This document shows positions 22,212-33,989 of a stretch of DNA of 64,000 nucleotides, in pieces. Numbering within the stretch: position 1 is the first letter of the stretch; every line of letters starts with the position of its first letter. This DNA is from Ctenosaura bakeri. Taxonomy: Eukaryota; Chordata; Lepidosauria; Squamata; Iguanidae. Both the position numbers and the translations under genes were made by a program. The stretch is from the NCBI GenBank assembly GCA_948474755.1, contig CAOLHI010002558.1, forward strand, positions 183,812-247,811, read 5' to 3'. The notes under the pieces were generated by a model, which was not told the origin of the DNA, did not search any database, and saw only the letters and a list, made by a program, of their open reading frames with translations.

Positions 22212-22903
22212 AAGAAGGGGAAAAATGGGAAAGAAAAACCCTGGCAAACGTCCTAGCTGTTCCTTGTGAAATGACACCGCTTTGACAGCTTCTCTTACAA
22301 CTTGATCTCCAGATGTTCAGTTGGTTTCAAATAGATGCCACGATGGTGTTTTTAATAGTTGAGGATTAGTGTTGAATTTACAATCTGTCACTCCACTATT
22401 CCATGACCTTGTTGTTTATGTAAAGATGCGTCTCACATAATGACAGACATGTTGAGCACAGTTGAGAGCTTTGCCAATAGTTTTCCAGCAAGTGTGTCCA
22501 TCACAGTGTATTGTGTGAGACTGGATGACACAACCTGGCTCATACATGATGCTACTAGTTAAAATAGCTGAGGTGATGGAGTCAGGATGGGTTGCCTTCC
22601 TTGCTTTCTTTAAGCAGTGGTTCCAACTGAACATAATTTGAGATTCTGGATTTAGTGATTTTAGAGATGTACACTTTAGATACTGTTATTCCAGCTCTAT
22701 TTTCAATCCTCTCCAGTTTGTCTGCTTGGGGATCCTAGATTTCTGAACCAAAGTCACACCCTGGTGGCACCACTATCTTCAAGTGTGGAAACATTTATGT
22801 GTCCATTTGTGGAAATGAGTAACCTTTTCTCCAAGTATTCCTAGGCATTTTAGAGACATTTTGAGTTGAATTGTTCCAGGGCTTGCACTACCCTCTTATT
22901 CAA
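22212..22903. other. No feature recognised
   Basis: Unassigned. A single short minus-strand frame (22416-22634) has no recognisable domain. Confidence 0.5.
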
Positions 22904-23433
22904 TGTAGGATTTTTGCAGAATAAACTGTAGAGGGGGCTCTAGTTGATGTTAAACAAAGTATTTTATTTGAATTGACAAACATATGAGAAATCAGACACT
23001 CTTAAGAACCATACAAGGCTACTGGAAAGTGAGGCGAGAAAGGTTGGACAGAGAGAGATTGAGGTGGGGGGGAAGGGTGATAATTACCAGTCTTGAACAA
23101 AGAGGTCACAGTGGAAGGATTCAGACAGTGTCTCAAGGTAGCACAGGGGAGCAGTAGTCTGCACTATATTATGGCTAGGGTTGAGGCTAGGATTTTTATA
23201 CCCTATTTCACACCCTGAAAGAATGTGTTGATAGAGCTGTAATGGCTATCTCACAGGACTGACCAAGGGATCTGGAATGAGCTGACTGCTTAACTCCAGA
23301 GTGACAAAACATTAATAGGACTCATGGCAATCTCTTAATGTTCAGTCAGGTAGGGAGTATAGGGAAGATTTCTGTAGGATAACATTGAGGGATGATCTCT
23401 GATTGCTCATAAATCTGGGCAGTTCATCTTTCA
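22904..23433 (-). mobile_element. Possible solo LTR (unrelated to the 16.3 kb family)
   Basis: On the minus strand a TATA-type box (rc of 'tttttatacccta', about 23191-23203) precedes an AATAAA signal (rc of 'tattttattt', about 22957-22966), LTR promoter/poly-A spacing. Candidate TG/CA ends lie near 22904 and 23433, with 'TTATTCAA'-like flanks on the left and 'TTATATTCAA' on the right. That match is imperfect, so the boundaries are uncertain. Confidence 0.4.
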
Positions 23434-23530
23434 TTATATTCAAAAATGCCAAGAGCCTGAAGTGGTGAAGGGATTAGCATAAATCCATCAGCATTGGGTT
23501 TGTCCACATAATTCTATCTGAATTTTTATG

Positions 23531-23583
23531 ACCCTGACCAAGTTCTCTGGTCAGTTTGACCCTGATCATGTTCTCCGGTCATG
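23531..23583. repeat. Two-unit tandem duplication with hairpin arms
   Basis: The unit 'gaccctgaccaagttctctg' is followed after about 28 bp by 'gaccctgatcatgttctccg'. Each unit carries a short GACCA…TGGTC-type inverted pair. Confidence 0.6.
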
Positions 23584-24109
23584 AATAAGTCCAATTTATG
23601 AAGATTGCATATCTCATAGGATGAGTGGTAGGGTACGCCAATCGAGAGATCTTGCAGGATACCTTTGTTGTTTTGCGTCTGGATGTAGCGACACAACAGT
23701 TGCTTTTCTGAAGCCCCTCCACTCTCTATCAGCTATTAAATAGCCGTGGAAAGGGGCCTTATATAGGAGGAAAGTAGGCCCTGAGTGGGTTTTGGTCGTT
23801 GCATGAGGGAAAAAGTGAATTCTCCCTTCCACAATGACAAAAAAAGTTAAACGTACAGGTGTAACTTTCTGTTACACCTTCATATGTCAGGATACCAGCT
23901 GAAATTTATGCCATTTTCCTGCTGAAAGGCAGGGAATTTCTTACATTGCCGTTAAGAATCTGTCTGGATTCATGAGCTCTGAGGTTTGTTCTATCAGAGC
24001 TCATTTTGAAGATCTTACAGACAATACAAGGATGTAGATCTTTAATGTGAGAGTCAATCAGAGCTGATATGTGCCCCTCATGTGACTGCTCAGACCTCAT
24101 TGACACTTC

Positions 24110-24140
<31 letters not shown>

Positions 24141-25630
24141 TTATATAAGTGACCTTTGGATCTGTGAATTTAAGCAATCTCAGAGTGCCGCATGTCCCGA
24201 ACACTATCCATCCACCAGCAGCCAACTGGTGTGGTGGGGAGCATTCAGGTCCTGATCACATCCTGGCAATGGCATTGCTGAGATTGCAACTGGATGACAC
24301 GGGGTTGCGGCATAGTGCAGTAAGGGCCTAAGTCTGCTTTATTGATCTGCTAAAACCTATGTATGCTTGATGGTGATGGTGTTGGTGAAAGACTGACTGT
24401 TGCTCACCTTTTGCTTGTGACTATTAATTACTATGCTTGTGCAATATACTGCTGTTTCTCACATTCCCCAACAGTTAGAACAGGACCTCTGAAGGTCTTA
24501 AGGTAGGTACACACAGGAAAAGGAACTCTTTCACATATTGCTGATTCCAAGAGTTTCGGCCGTTAAGAGTTAAAACCTGAACAAGGTCTGGAGACTGTGA
24601 GAAAATCAAAAACTTACATATTGCTATGTTCAGATCAGGAATGACAGTGTTATTTTTGCCACACTGGAAAATAAAATAAACTTGAATCAGCATTCCATTT
24701 GAAACATCTAATAATTCATGTTCTTTTCCACAAAGATACTTGATCTCCATTTTGAAATTCCTTGCACTTCATTTTCCAAGCGTAAGGTGCTATGCAAATG
24801 ACTATCTGCAACAAATAATGGTTGTGATCACTTGGGCTAATTGCTGCTTTCTTTCTTGGCTTTAGAAAATCTGTAGCCTTCTCTGTTCTCGTACCATTTT
24901 CTGAGACATGCTGAGTAGTAACTTTTAAAATGATCCTGCCCTGGAGCTCATTTTTCAAGCTGGCTGACATATGCCTGGAAAGATTTAGCTGTATCAAGCT
25001 CTGATCCCACTGCTGGGATTTTAACGGATTCTTCTTTAATTAAAAGTTTTCAACTCCTTTTGGTATCATAGGACTATCTGATTAAGTAGTAGAGATCTTC
25101 TCTCTGAGTATTTAAAAAAGATAAAATGAAACTTTTGGCCTGGAGGTCAGCATTAGCATTTCTACCCTTGAGAATGGTTTAATAGGTATTATATTACATC
25201 ACCTCCATTTGGGCCTTGAGAAAGTGTTTGGAGATTTAATGTAAATAACTTCAGTCATTAAGCCATTGTGTCATCTCCTCAAGATCCTCAGCCCCCAAAC
25301 TGGCAACAGCAAATGCCCATGTTTATAAGATACAGACACCAAGTTTTTTAGGAAAAATGGTGAAGTACTTAAAGGATCACCTTTATTATTTTTCCTACCA
25401 GAGATACTCTTGACTCAGAAGTTAGGTCACTCTGTCCACAGGCCTGGGTCATATTATTAGCATGGAATAAAGAAGTCACAGTATATTTGGCTAACTAGAA
25501 TTCTTGGACAGGCCTCTTTGGTTAGGAGCACACTAGAAAAGAGAGTTTTACTTGGAGAGTTACCTGATCCTTTCAGACCTTCCTCCCGTTGGAAACAGCC
25601 AACACTCAGCAGGACTCCTACACCTCAGCA
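23584..25630. other. No gene; microsatellite and a GC-richer island
   Basis: (CT)n(CA)n lies at 24109-24140. About 24145-24330 is GC-richer than its surroundings and ends in 'agtaagggcc', possibly another DNA-element remnant of the Harbinger-like type. The rest is unassigned. Confidence 0.4.
24109..24140. repeat. (CT)n(CA)n compound microsatellite
   Basis: A CT run passes directly into a CA run. Confidence 0.95.
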
Positions 25631-25635
25631 CTGAG

Positions 25636-25770
25636 CTCAGTTGTTCTCAATCTTTGGTTCTCCAGACTTTATGGACTTCATTTCCCAGAAGTCTCAACCC
25701 ACATGGCTAATGATCAAGAATCTTGGAGCTGAAATCCTAAACATCTGGAAGACCAAAGTTTGAGAACTAC
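25636..25770. mobile_element. Palindromic hAT-like MITE
   Basis: 'gttctccagactttatggac', 'catttcccagaagtctc' and the inverse 'ctggaagaccaaagtttgag' form an imperfect palindrome of the 'ttggactacaactcccat' class. It sits directly beside an LTR-like block at 25792. Confidence 0.65.
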
Positions 25771-25791
25771 TCATTAAGTTCTAAGATATTC

Positions 25792-26272
25792 TGTCATGTG
25801 CTGGATAATCCACACTCCACAAATGGCACTCTGAGGTAGACAGTAGTTTTATTTGTAGGAATGTAAGCATCACAGCACACTTCTTCCAAAGTTGCTGAGA
25901 CTAAAGCACACCTGGAGCTTACACCTTTTATAAGTACAATTCCAAAATTTAGGCATGCAAAGCTGTGATTGGATTAGATAATGAATCTAGCATCACACCA
26001 TTTCTCAGAGAGTACCCAGACCAGCATTTAGCTCCTACTTCTCACCATCCTTGATCTGGGAAAATATTTCCTGCCTCTTATCTTAGAGACTGCTGGGTTG
26101 TCAAAACACAAGCCTCTACACTTTTATTTTCACCCAGCTCTGATCTTCTTCTCTCACCGGATACATAGTATCAATAGGCAATAAAGCAATTAACCATTGG
26201 TGTAACAATCCAGGCAGACTCAGAATAGATACATTGATGCAATCATCAATTAGCACTATAGCATAACAGCTA
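25792..26272 (-). mobile_element. Possible solo LTR, TG…CA ends
   Basis: The plus-strand limits tgtcatgtgc and gcataaca are candidate LTR ends. Reading the minus strand, 'cttataaaagg' (about 25927-25937) acts as a TATA-type box, and AATAAA (rc of 'tttatt', about 25848-25853) lies about 85 bp downstream. No matching target duplication is readable, so length and class remain open. Confidence 0.4.
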
Positions 26273-26327
26273 GGATTAATGGAGTTCTACAGCAGCTACT
26301 TCTACACTGATTACAACACACTATTTC

Positions 26328-26723
26328 TTTTTTTTTAATTTTATTTTTATTAAAGTTATAACAGACAATATTTACAAATAATCATTATTTCTTTTTATAA
26401 ATATATAAGATACAGAAATTAAAGAATTATATACAATCTAAATTATATACCTATATACCTATAAATTTATATGTCTATCTAGCATCTAATTCTATTTCTA
26501 TTTCTTCTTTTTCCATTGTTCTTCTATCTTAATCTACATAGATAGCTCTATATAATTTATGTATCTAAATAAATTTCAATTACATTTCTTATATGTTCTA
26601 CTTTGTCTTATAAATTTTATGAACATCCTTCTATATAAAAACATATACAAATGTATAGTTTCAACTTCCTTTTTTCTTTCTTCTAGTTTTATTACTAATT
26701 TATTTTTCCAAGCTTCTACTGAT
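26328..26723 (-). mobile_element. 5'-truncated LINE (L1-like) with perfect 14-bp TSD
   Basis: A 396-bp AT-rich insert is flanked by identical 14-bp direct repeats caacacactatttc at 26314-26327 and 26724-26737. It begins with a T-run on the plus strand, so the A-tail is on the minus strand, and it carries only 3' UTR-like sequence. The A-tail, 5' truncation and a TSD longer than 10 bp are the signature of target-primed reverse transcription. The perfect TSD implies a fairly recent insertion. L1 is the likeliest clade but is not proven. Confidence 0.88.
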
Positions 26724-26737
26724 CAACACACTATTTC

Positions 26738-28121
26738 AATACACATCCAGCCGACCAACATATGGAGGGGACTATGCATCCTGATACTTATAGACCAGGG
26801 ATACATTATAGTTTGACTGAGAGCAGTCCCTAAAGGCCTATACCAAATTATACTTTTAATACAATAATTATAATAGATAATAATAAAACTGGCTAGTCTT
26901 TAAAATGCGTAAGGTTCATTGGTGTTTTATTTCTCCCAAACCAAAGGCAGAGAACCTCTTTCATCCCAAGAACCAAATGCAGTTTCAGATACACTCTTGG
27001 GGTGGGGTGGGGAGAAAGGTGCATTCCATTGCTGAATGATGTGAAGGTTAAAATCTGGGGTCCAAAATGCAAAAACATTTTGACTTAAAACTCTTTATTT
27101 CCACCAACCAAACCTCAGGTGAGGCATTTCAGCCTTTTAGAATGGGGTAGAGGTGGGGTCTGTATAAAAGCTGGGAAATCTCCAAAAAATGATGTTGGAG
27201 GGAAGGAAGAGTCTTGACCCACCAATGTTAATGCTTCTCCTTGGCCATGTGGCCTATTCCACAGAACACCATCCTCTGTCTGATAGGCTGTCCTGTCCAA
27301 GCTTGTATTTAAGATGAAAAGCTCTAAGAAGAGCAAACTCAGTCTGTTGCGCATTAGCAGTTAACAAGAACCAGTGCAGCAGACTGAGCAGTATACAGTT
27401 CATTTGATCACATACTTCTCCATTATGAGCTCCTGCAGGTGGGGCAAATATGTTGAGAAGTTGTGTCATTCGTTACTGGAGTTCTTAGAGCTTTTTAAAC
27501 AACAAAATTTCTGTGGTCCTGGACTATTTTCTGGCAATTCTTGGCACTGGCTGCAGCATTTTATTCCCACTCAGGAGTGGGTGTCTTTTTACTCCTGAGA
27601 CAAACCAGAACAAAAAAGTTATCGGGCCTAATGCGTCAGTGAAATGGCACATTTGAACTTTAAGGAAAATGTTAAAAATGTTAAAAATCAAAGGGGAGAA
27701 AATTTGCCTTTCATATCATAGGACCATCTCAGCAAACTGCAGGTGAGTTAAAAAACAAACCTTTGGAAGATCCACAGTACAGTTCCAAAAAACCCACTAC
27801 AAATAACACACACACACACAAAAGAATAGAACAGCTGTACACAAAGGTAACAAGTATGGGCAAATTCAGATGAAGTTCAAGGAGCTGTATTGTGAGAATT
27901 CACACTTCTTTAGACCAATCCAGAAGAGCCCATTGGTGAGACGTATTTCCATTTAAATTTAAGTAATAATGTCAAAATCTGACCGTATACTTGCCAGCTA
28001 CCATATTGCCTGTCAGTTCTGGGGAAAATATGTTATCTCTTGTCCTCTTTTTTCATGACACATTTCCTTTCCTCCTCCTGCTTTTCTTGTTTTTTTGTGA
28101 AGCATGTTTCCTCTAATCTTT
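26738..28121. other. No feature recognised
   Basis: Unassigned. Overlapping short frames on both strands around 27115-27598 are not supported as exons. Confidence 0.5.
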
Positions 28122-28323
28122 GGCCATTTCCTCCCTACACTGTTACAATGCTGCTATTCCACTTTCAACATCCTGTGGAATTCTGGGGGTTTGTAGTTTA
28201 CTGAGGCCAAAGAGCTCCCTGCTGAGGAGTCTAAAGGCCCCTCCCTAAACTACAAACCCCAGGATTCCACAGGATGTTGACAGTGGAATAATAGCACTAT
28301 AACAGTGTAGTGCAGATATGGCC
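28122..28323. mobile_element. Harbinger-like foldback MITE, copy 4, 3-bp TSD TTT
   Basis: The ends are ggccatttcctccct and tgcagatatggcc. The arms carry the family core ('ttccactttcaacatcc' and its inverse), with a complete central spacer 'aaagagctccctgctgagga'. TTT flanks both sides. Confidence 0.93.
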
Positions 28324-29896
28324 TTTGACACCCTATTTTTGGCAGGTGAATTTGCAAGCTATCCTTAAAAATCTAACACAATGTCCCACAACTCACACAA
28401 TGCTCAATGGGCGATTATTATTACTACTATTACTATTAGTAAATAAGTGCCCCTTCCCCCAATTTTTCTCTTACATATCTAGGGTGGGCAACATTTAATA
28501 ATAGCTTATGTTGTTTTAAAAGTAAGCCCCTAAGCAGGGCCATGCCCCTGTTTTAACAGGCGTCGTATACGTTGATCAACAGCCTCTAAAACATTTTTAG
28601 ATAGTGTGCAAACTGTGTTGTTTGTGAATAATAGAGGAAAACAAGGCTGCCAATTAGAGGGTTGAAAGTATCAGGCTAGGACAATGGAAACCTGGCCTTC
28701 AAATTTTTCAGTCTGTCTAACCTCAAAGCACTGTTGTAAGGATCAAATGTAAGGAAAAACTTTGTGTTGTATATAGTATTTAAACCTCCTCAGAGCAAGG
28801 TTGGGGAGGTAAAATAAATAACACCAATCCATTCAGCACATGATTTTTTAATGTTTACAGAATGTAAGGGTTTTCCCAGATGGAGAGTCAATGTTAACCC
28901 AAACAACACAATTAGTTTTTGCATGTTATTACCAGAAACTCCACTTCAGTGACAATAGCCTATATCTCATTTGCATGTAATGGGATGTTGAAAAGAGGGA
29001 AAAGAGCTCTGCATGTCCTATTTCATTTTTAAAAACCTCAAAAAGCTAAGTGTGCATTTCAAACCACGGGGAGGGCGGAAGAATTATTCTAAAACATTTT
29101 TTAAAAAATTACTTTTACAAAATATCATGGCAGGGATGGGCAATTTCAGCTTTCTTAATCGTCTTATGCTGCAACTCCCATCGGCTTTTGTGCAGAGGGA
29201 TGATGAGGGCTGCAATCCAGGGACATATGGAGATGCTCACTTCAACATAGAAGTATTGCTCTGTTTGCTGCTACCCAGCACTTAAGCAAATTTCTAGATG
29301 GACACTGCTTTCCCTTTAAAGAAAGATGATCTCATCACCATGAAATGTTTGGGATGAATCTTTGTTTCCCCCTCACCCTATCAGCTGAACAACGCACTGA
29401 GAATGTGGAAATATCCTTAGAGAGAACTGAAATCAAAGGAATTTTTATGGAAATCCTCCTTCCTATCATGTCTCCATATTAAGGTATAAACCAGTGAATA
29501 AATCTAATCTATAAACATTGTATGTCCACTGTCATTGCATTGCAGTGGTTCTGCACCAAGACAGTGTAGACTACCTTTATTATTTTACTGACTCTGCATG
29601 GATCTCCACACTAACGGAGAACTGTTTGCTCAGTTTTGTTCTAGTTGAAAACACAAGGTTGGTTTGATTTGTAGCGAGTGGGATGACAGGGAAACTGAAG
29701 GTTTCAGTTTCAGGAATTGTAGGTTTTTGTAGTAAGAGGCCCCTACATTGATCTTCTGCAGGACCTTTGTGAGCCACACTCTCTCAATCTCTCTGGCCCC
29801 CTCACATTTCTAAAACAAAAACAAAAACAAGGAAAACTTTAAAAAAATGCCTCAACTCTAAAAAAAAAATGCTTCCCCCATGGGGTGGAGGACAAT
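28324..29896. other. No gene; one diverged palindromic MITE
   Basis: About 29128-29235 has 'gctgcaactcccatcggc' and a partial inverse 'gatgatgagggctgcaat', a MITE of the 'aactcccatc' class. The remainder is unassigned. Confidence 0.45.
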
Positions 29897-30120
29897 GGAC
29901 CCGTTCACCCTGTGTAATTATAGCACTATGATTCCACATTACCTGCCATGGCAACATGCTATGGAATCTTGGGACTGGCTGTTTGGAGAGGGGTACTTAG
30001 AATTCTCTACCAGGACACTCTAGCAGCTCTCCAAACTACAAATCCTAGGATTCCACAAGATGCAGCCATGCCAGTTAAAGCGGAGGCATAATGCTATAAT
30101 TGTATAATGTGAAAGGGTTC
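29897..30120. mobile_element. Second-family foldback MITE (gaaagggtcc termini), copy 1
   Basis: The left end ggacccgttcaccctgtgta and the right end tgtataatgtgaaagggttc are inverted repeats. The arms contain 'agcactatgattccaca', 'ggaatcttgggact' and the inverse 'aaatcctaggattccac'. It resembles the Harbinger-like family in its interior but has different termini. A second copy lies at 50722-51169. Confidence 0.82.
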
Positions 30121-31129
30121 AGTATCACCACATTCTGGTGGGCTTCCTGCAATCCTAAAAAACAAAACAAAACAAAACCATCCACCCACGTAAGTTGCTC
30201 ATTCTTTAGTTCTGCTGTATTGTCTCAAAAGCCCGTCAGACCTGCTTGGCCAGTGACAACAGCGAGACAAGAGGGATGTCTGTATCCCAGGGGAAGTGAA
30301 GCCTCTCTCAATATACTGTCAACTGTCTGAAAAAATATTGCTTGCCTCCAGCCTTATACGGATAAGCACCTGTGTCAAATACAGACAGAGACGGTTTGGC
30401 AGTGTATGTGTGGAATTGCCGTAAATCTTTCCTTTAATTGAATAATCTGTAGCAATATATATTTTCAAAAGCTCCTACTATGAAAAGAGGTAATCCCACA
30501 CAAGGTTTTTCTTGCTGGATTGTTTTACAGGCGCAAAGCAAATAGTAAAATGTTGCGCCAATGAACCTGAGAAGAAGTGTAGCAGAGTGATGGAAGATGA
30601 TAATAAATAATTGTAAGAAAGTGAAACCAAGTGAAGTATAGCTTTGTGACCTTTACATTCCTTAGGGTATCTCTTGGAATGGATCCAGTTAATAAATTAT
30701 GGATTCTTTGACGGGTTTGGATCTGCGTACTAAGCATTCCATGGCACCCTATATAGAGGCAGCTTGAGATGTGGACCTTCTCCCATTTTTTTTTTTTTGG
30801 TGAAATTTCATGGTAAATACTTCCATATGACACAGATCTGCGTCATTTCATTTTTGTGTTGAATGAAGAAGCAGTGTTCTAAAACTTGGTTACAATAAAT
30901 TTTAAAAAATGCATGGTTTATAAAAAAGCGACCCTGATTTCAGAGGCCTATGGGGTGGGTGAAGAGGGAGATTTTTTTTAAAAAAATGTGGGTAGTTTAA
31001 TTCCATTTTAATGTTGATCTTTTGTATGCTTTAATTAGATCATATTTTAATTTGCAAGCCACCTTGAATCCTGGGTTTGCAGAAAAAGTGGGTTCATCAT
31101 CATCACAATGTTCATCACTACCGAAGTTC
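30121..31129. other. No feature recognised
   Basis: Unassigned. A minus-strand frame at 30525-30833 has no recognisable domain. Confidence 0.5.
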
Positions 31130-31181
31130 ATTATCATCATCATCATCATCCATCATCCTCACCACCACCACCACCATCATC
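31130..31181. repeat. (CAT)n/(CAC)n trinucleotide repeat
   Basis: Tandem CAT and CAC triplets. The histidine-rich frame across it is a repeat translation. Confidence 0.92.
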
Positions 31182-31247
31182 TTATTCTCTCTTGCTTGGA
31201 GGAGGCTCCTAGTATTTTGTGTACTGATGGAAACCTAAACCTGAAGG

Positions 31248-31340
31248 CATGAGATCCCATCTGAAGCAAAGCAGAGCCAGGCCTGGTTAGTGCTTAGATG
31301 GAGAACCACAAAAGAATACCAGGTGCTATAGGTCAGTGCT
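31248..31340 (+). mobile_element. 5S rRNA-derived SINE head (copy 1)
   Basis: 'gatcccatctga', 'gcctggttagtgcttagatgg' (with one change from 5S), 'gagaaccac' and 'aataccaggtgctatagg' follow the order of vertebrate 5S rRNA, including the internal promoter region. It is not a 5S gene, because the sequence is mutated and the matching SINE tail lies downstream at 31724-31789 and 32676-32700. About 380 bp of foreign sequence separates head and tail. Confidence 0.85.
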
Positions 31341-31513
31341 TCTAGGCTGATGTGGGGGCTCAGCGTGTTTTTCCTCAATGGACCAGGGACCAGTATAGTA
31401 TTTCTGCTGGTCCCTGGTCCAACTGGCTATAATTGCTTCTTTCTTTCCTGGAAACTTGCCAGCAACCATCACCAGTCCAGGGACCACCTCTTTGTGTAGC
31501 ACTGCTATAGGCT

Positions 31514-31723
31514 ATGTTACTGGCAACCCTTTTTACCCCTATTAACTGGACAGCCCAATTACCTGACAGCTGGTCTCAAGCCATTACCATCCCCATATAC
31601 AAAAAAGGAGACAAAAATTACTCTACCAACTATCGTCCTATAACCTTATTATCAATAGCGAGTAAATTCTATGGCTGTTTTCTCAATAATCGACTGACAG
31701 AATGGATTGACAGAGGAAAGTGA
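31514..31723 (+). pseudogene. Non-LTR retrotransposon reverse-transcriptase fragment
   Basis: The 69-codon frame contains SQAITIPIYKKGDKNYSTNY, followed by RPITLLSIASKFYG. This is the conserved 'PIYKKGD…NYRPISLLS' start of the fingers region of non-LTR reverse transcriptases. The YxDD catalytic region is absent. The fragment lies inside the split 5S-derived SINE, between its head and tail. The clade is not resolved. Confidence 0.85.
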
Positions 31724-31789
31724 TGGTAAACCACCTCTGCATATTTGTTGCCCAAGAAAACCCTATGAAATTGATGGAATCGCCATAAG
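31724..31789 (+). mobile_element. 5S-derived SINE tail, left part
   Basis: 'ggtaaaccacctctg', 'cccaagaaaaccctatgaaa' and 'gaatcgccataag' are the tail of the 5S-derived SINE. The tail is cut by the LTR at 31790 and resumes at 32676 with 'taagttgataagtggcttga'. Confidence 0.85.
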
Positions 31790-32675
31790 TGTTACCTTGT
31801 ATGTTGGGGTCCCGGGAGGGGCGCCCAAATAACCAAATAAAAACACAAGTTGGGGGAATTTAACTTGAGCACTCTCTTAACTAAACGAGAGGCAAGGTAA
31901 CTACAACTAGGATCTTTTACCCAGTGTCTACAGCTTCAGGTCAGAGAGCAGGCAGGCAAGTTTAAAAGTAACAAATATAACAGTTTTTATTGAAAGATAA
32001 ACAGCAAATAAGACAACACACACACTAGCTAACTGAGAAATGGAAATGGAGAGATTTTGGGGAGTGGGCAATACGACACCTGGTCTCGTAGTCCTGGAGT
32101 GAGAGATGGGGTTCTGGGAGAGAAAGCTCAGTGTGGCTGGCTGAGGGAAGCTCCTTAGACAAACCGGCAGCAAGGCAGGATGGAAGTCCAAAGTAGTCCA
32201 AAGTACTCCGAGGAAGTCCCAAAAGTGGGGACTTTTTATAGGGTGGATAGTGCCTACAGGCCATGCCATGCTTGGTGAGAACAAAGGGATTTTAGAGCGG
32301 GACAAAGGAGTTGGAAAAGGTCAAGTTTGCATGATGTGCTTAACGCTTGATGACAATAGTTTGGCCAGTATGTAAATGTCTTGGCATAAAGGAATGGCTC
32401 AGCTGAGAGCCATGCGTCTATTGTACAAGGATCACGCTGAGCAATGTCTGTTTGCAATGAGTTGGCCCTTGGAGCATCGGAGAGGCTTAAGCTGCCTGCC
32501 TGAGTGGGGGTTTGGAATCTACAACCATTAACGGCCATGCCAAACCATGCTGGTCCGGTGGCCCTCTGCAAACACGTGGAGCAGGGTGGCAAAGAAAGGT
32601 CAAGTAGAGGCTGAATTGTTTGATATCAAAATGATATCTAGTTCTCTCACCAGACATAACATAACTGGAGTAACA
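31790..32675 (-). mobile_element. Endogenous retrovirus-type solo LTR, copy 2, 4-bp TSD TAAG
   Basis: The element starts TGTTACC and ends GGAGTAACA and interrupts a SINE tail. TAAG occurs at 31786-31789 and again at 32676-32679. Deleting the element and one TAAG restores the canonical SINE tail. On the minus strand a TATA box lies at 32233-32240 and an AATAAA signal at 31986-31991. It is 886 bp, same orientation and family as 16331-17211, with no viral genes adjacent. Confidence 0.93.
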
Positions 32676-32700
32676 TAAGTTGATAAGTGGCTTGAAGATG

Positions 32701-33989
32701 TGTGAGCATACCCTTGTTAGTCATTGCCAGGGTTCCAAGCTGAAGTTATTCACAGAGGTCAGAGTTTTCCTTTCTTGAATTCAATAGCCAGCATGGCCAC
32801 TGTGGCATAGTCCTTAAAGAGGCAACATTTCTCTGGTCCTCTGTATTAGAAGGAAAGAGACATCAGTGCTTTTATAAAAAGGGAGCCAGATTATACAAGC
32901 AGTTCACCTTTCTGCATATCTTTCTTTAGTCTATGTATACAAGTCTTTTTCTCACCTGTTGAGGCCATTTCCTCCTTCTTCACAGTCTGTTCATTCCCTT
33001 TATCTAGGAAGGGCACATCCAAGGGACTCCAACCCCAATAATGTCTGCTAGCTTACCCTCACAGGTGAGAATCTGTTTTTTAGGGGCCTTACTTTTAGTA
33101 AGGTCAACTTCTATCATCTTTCTTGTTTCCTAGCCCAAGATGGATTTCTTGAGACAACAGAGCTTGTTTCTACCAGAAGCTCATATTGCGTTAGCCTGAA
33201 CTCCACACAGACCATATGCACAAGCTACATATGCCAAAAAGGTAAGTAAGCTTCAGAAAGGGAAGTTGCTAGGTTTTGGGGAGGAGCAGTTATGGGGTGT
33301 TTAGCAAAAAGCAGGGGAAGGAGAAAGTCCAGGTTTTCTGGCAAGGAGAGTTCATTGGAGAAGAACTCTGAGTAGGAGAGTTCTCAGCCCAAGGTTCTCT
33401 TTTTTTGTTGTGGATGGAGGGTGGAATGCAGGCTGTAAACAGTGATAATTTCCTAAATTCTAACATTTTGAATTCTAGACAACTCTTTGATGAAAAGGGT
33501 GCCATTCAATAAATTACAGATATATGTATTTGGCTAGGATCACAACTTTAAATTTAAATATATTTTGAAACTTTCACATAGAAATATTCAAATGTTGTTG
33601 TAGACAAGAATTTCTCTTTTGATTTGCTCTTCCAATCTATAGCTGCAGCAGGGATGAGATATATGAGGACAACTCCAATTGGGAGCATAAAAATGGAGCA
33701 CCTTTCTGCATATCTTTCTTTAGAATGAAAGATGTTATTAAGGCTTTTGGAATGCTTGGGATTATGATCTCACTCCACACAACATCACAAGCACAACTAG
33801 TCCAAGCAATTTTGCTGCCAGAGGATAGGAGTATGTCCCTCTTGCTAGGGACCAGCTCCCTCTCCTTACCACATATGGAAACTGAACTAGATTCAAGGTG
33901 AACTTTGCGTTCATTGCTGTGTTACTGCAGTTACCTGGCCCAGGCCTGAGGTCTACAATTTCATATTGGTTATGGTTAATATTTACCCG
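32701..33989. other. No gene; dispersed exact 25-bp repeat
   Basis: An identical 25-bp segment beginning cacctttctgcatatcttt occurs at 32905-32929 and 33699-33723 in unrelated-looking surroundings. The rest is unassigned. Confidence 0.6.

Noticed and set aside
31248..31340. A functional 5S rRNA gene
   Set aside because: The 5S-like sequence is mutated in the promoter and stem regions and is attached to a SINE tail also seen at 37640-39985 and 54613-54842.
16331..32675. A provirus spanning the two same-orientation LTRs at 16.3 and 31.8 kb
   Set aside because: Each LTR has its own distinct 4-bp target duplication (GCTG and TAAG), so they are independent solo insertions. The DNA between holds no gag, pol or env motifs.
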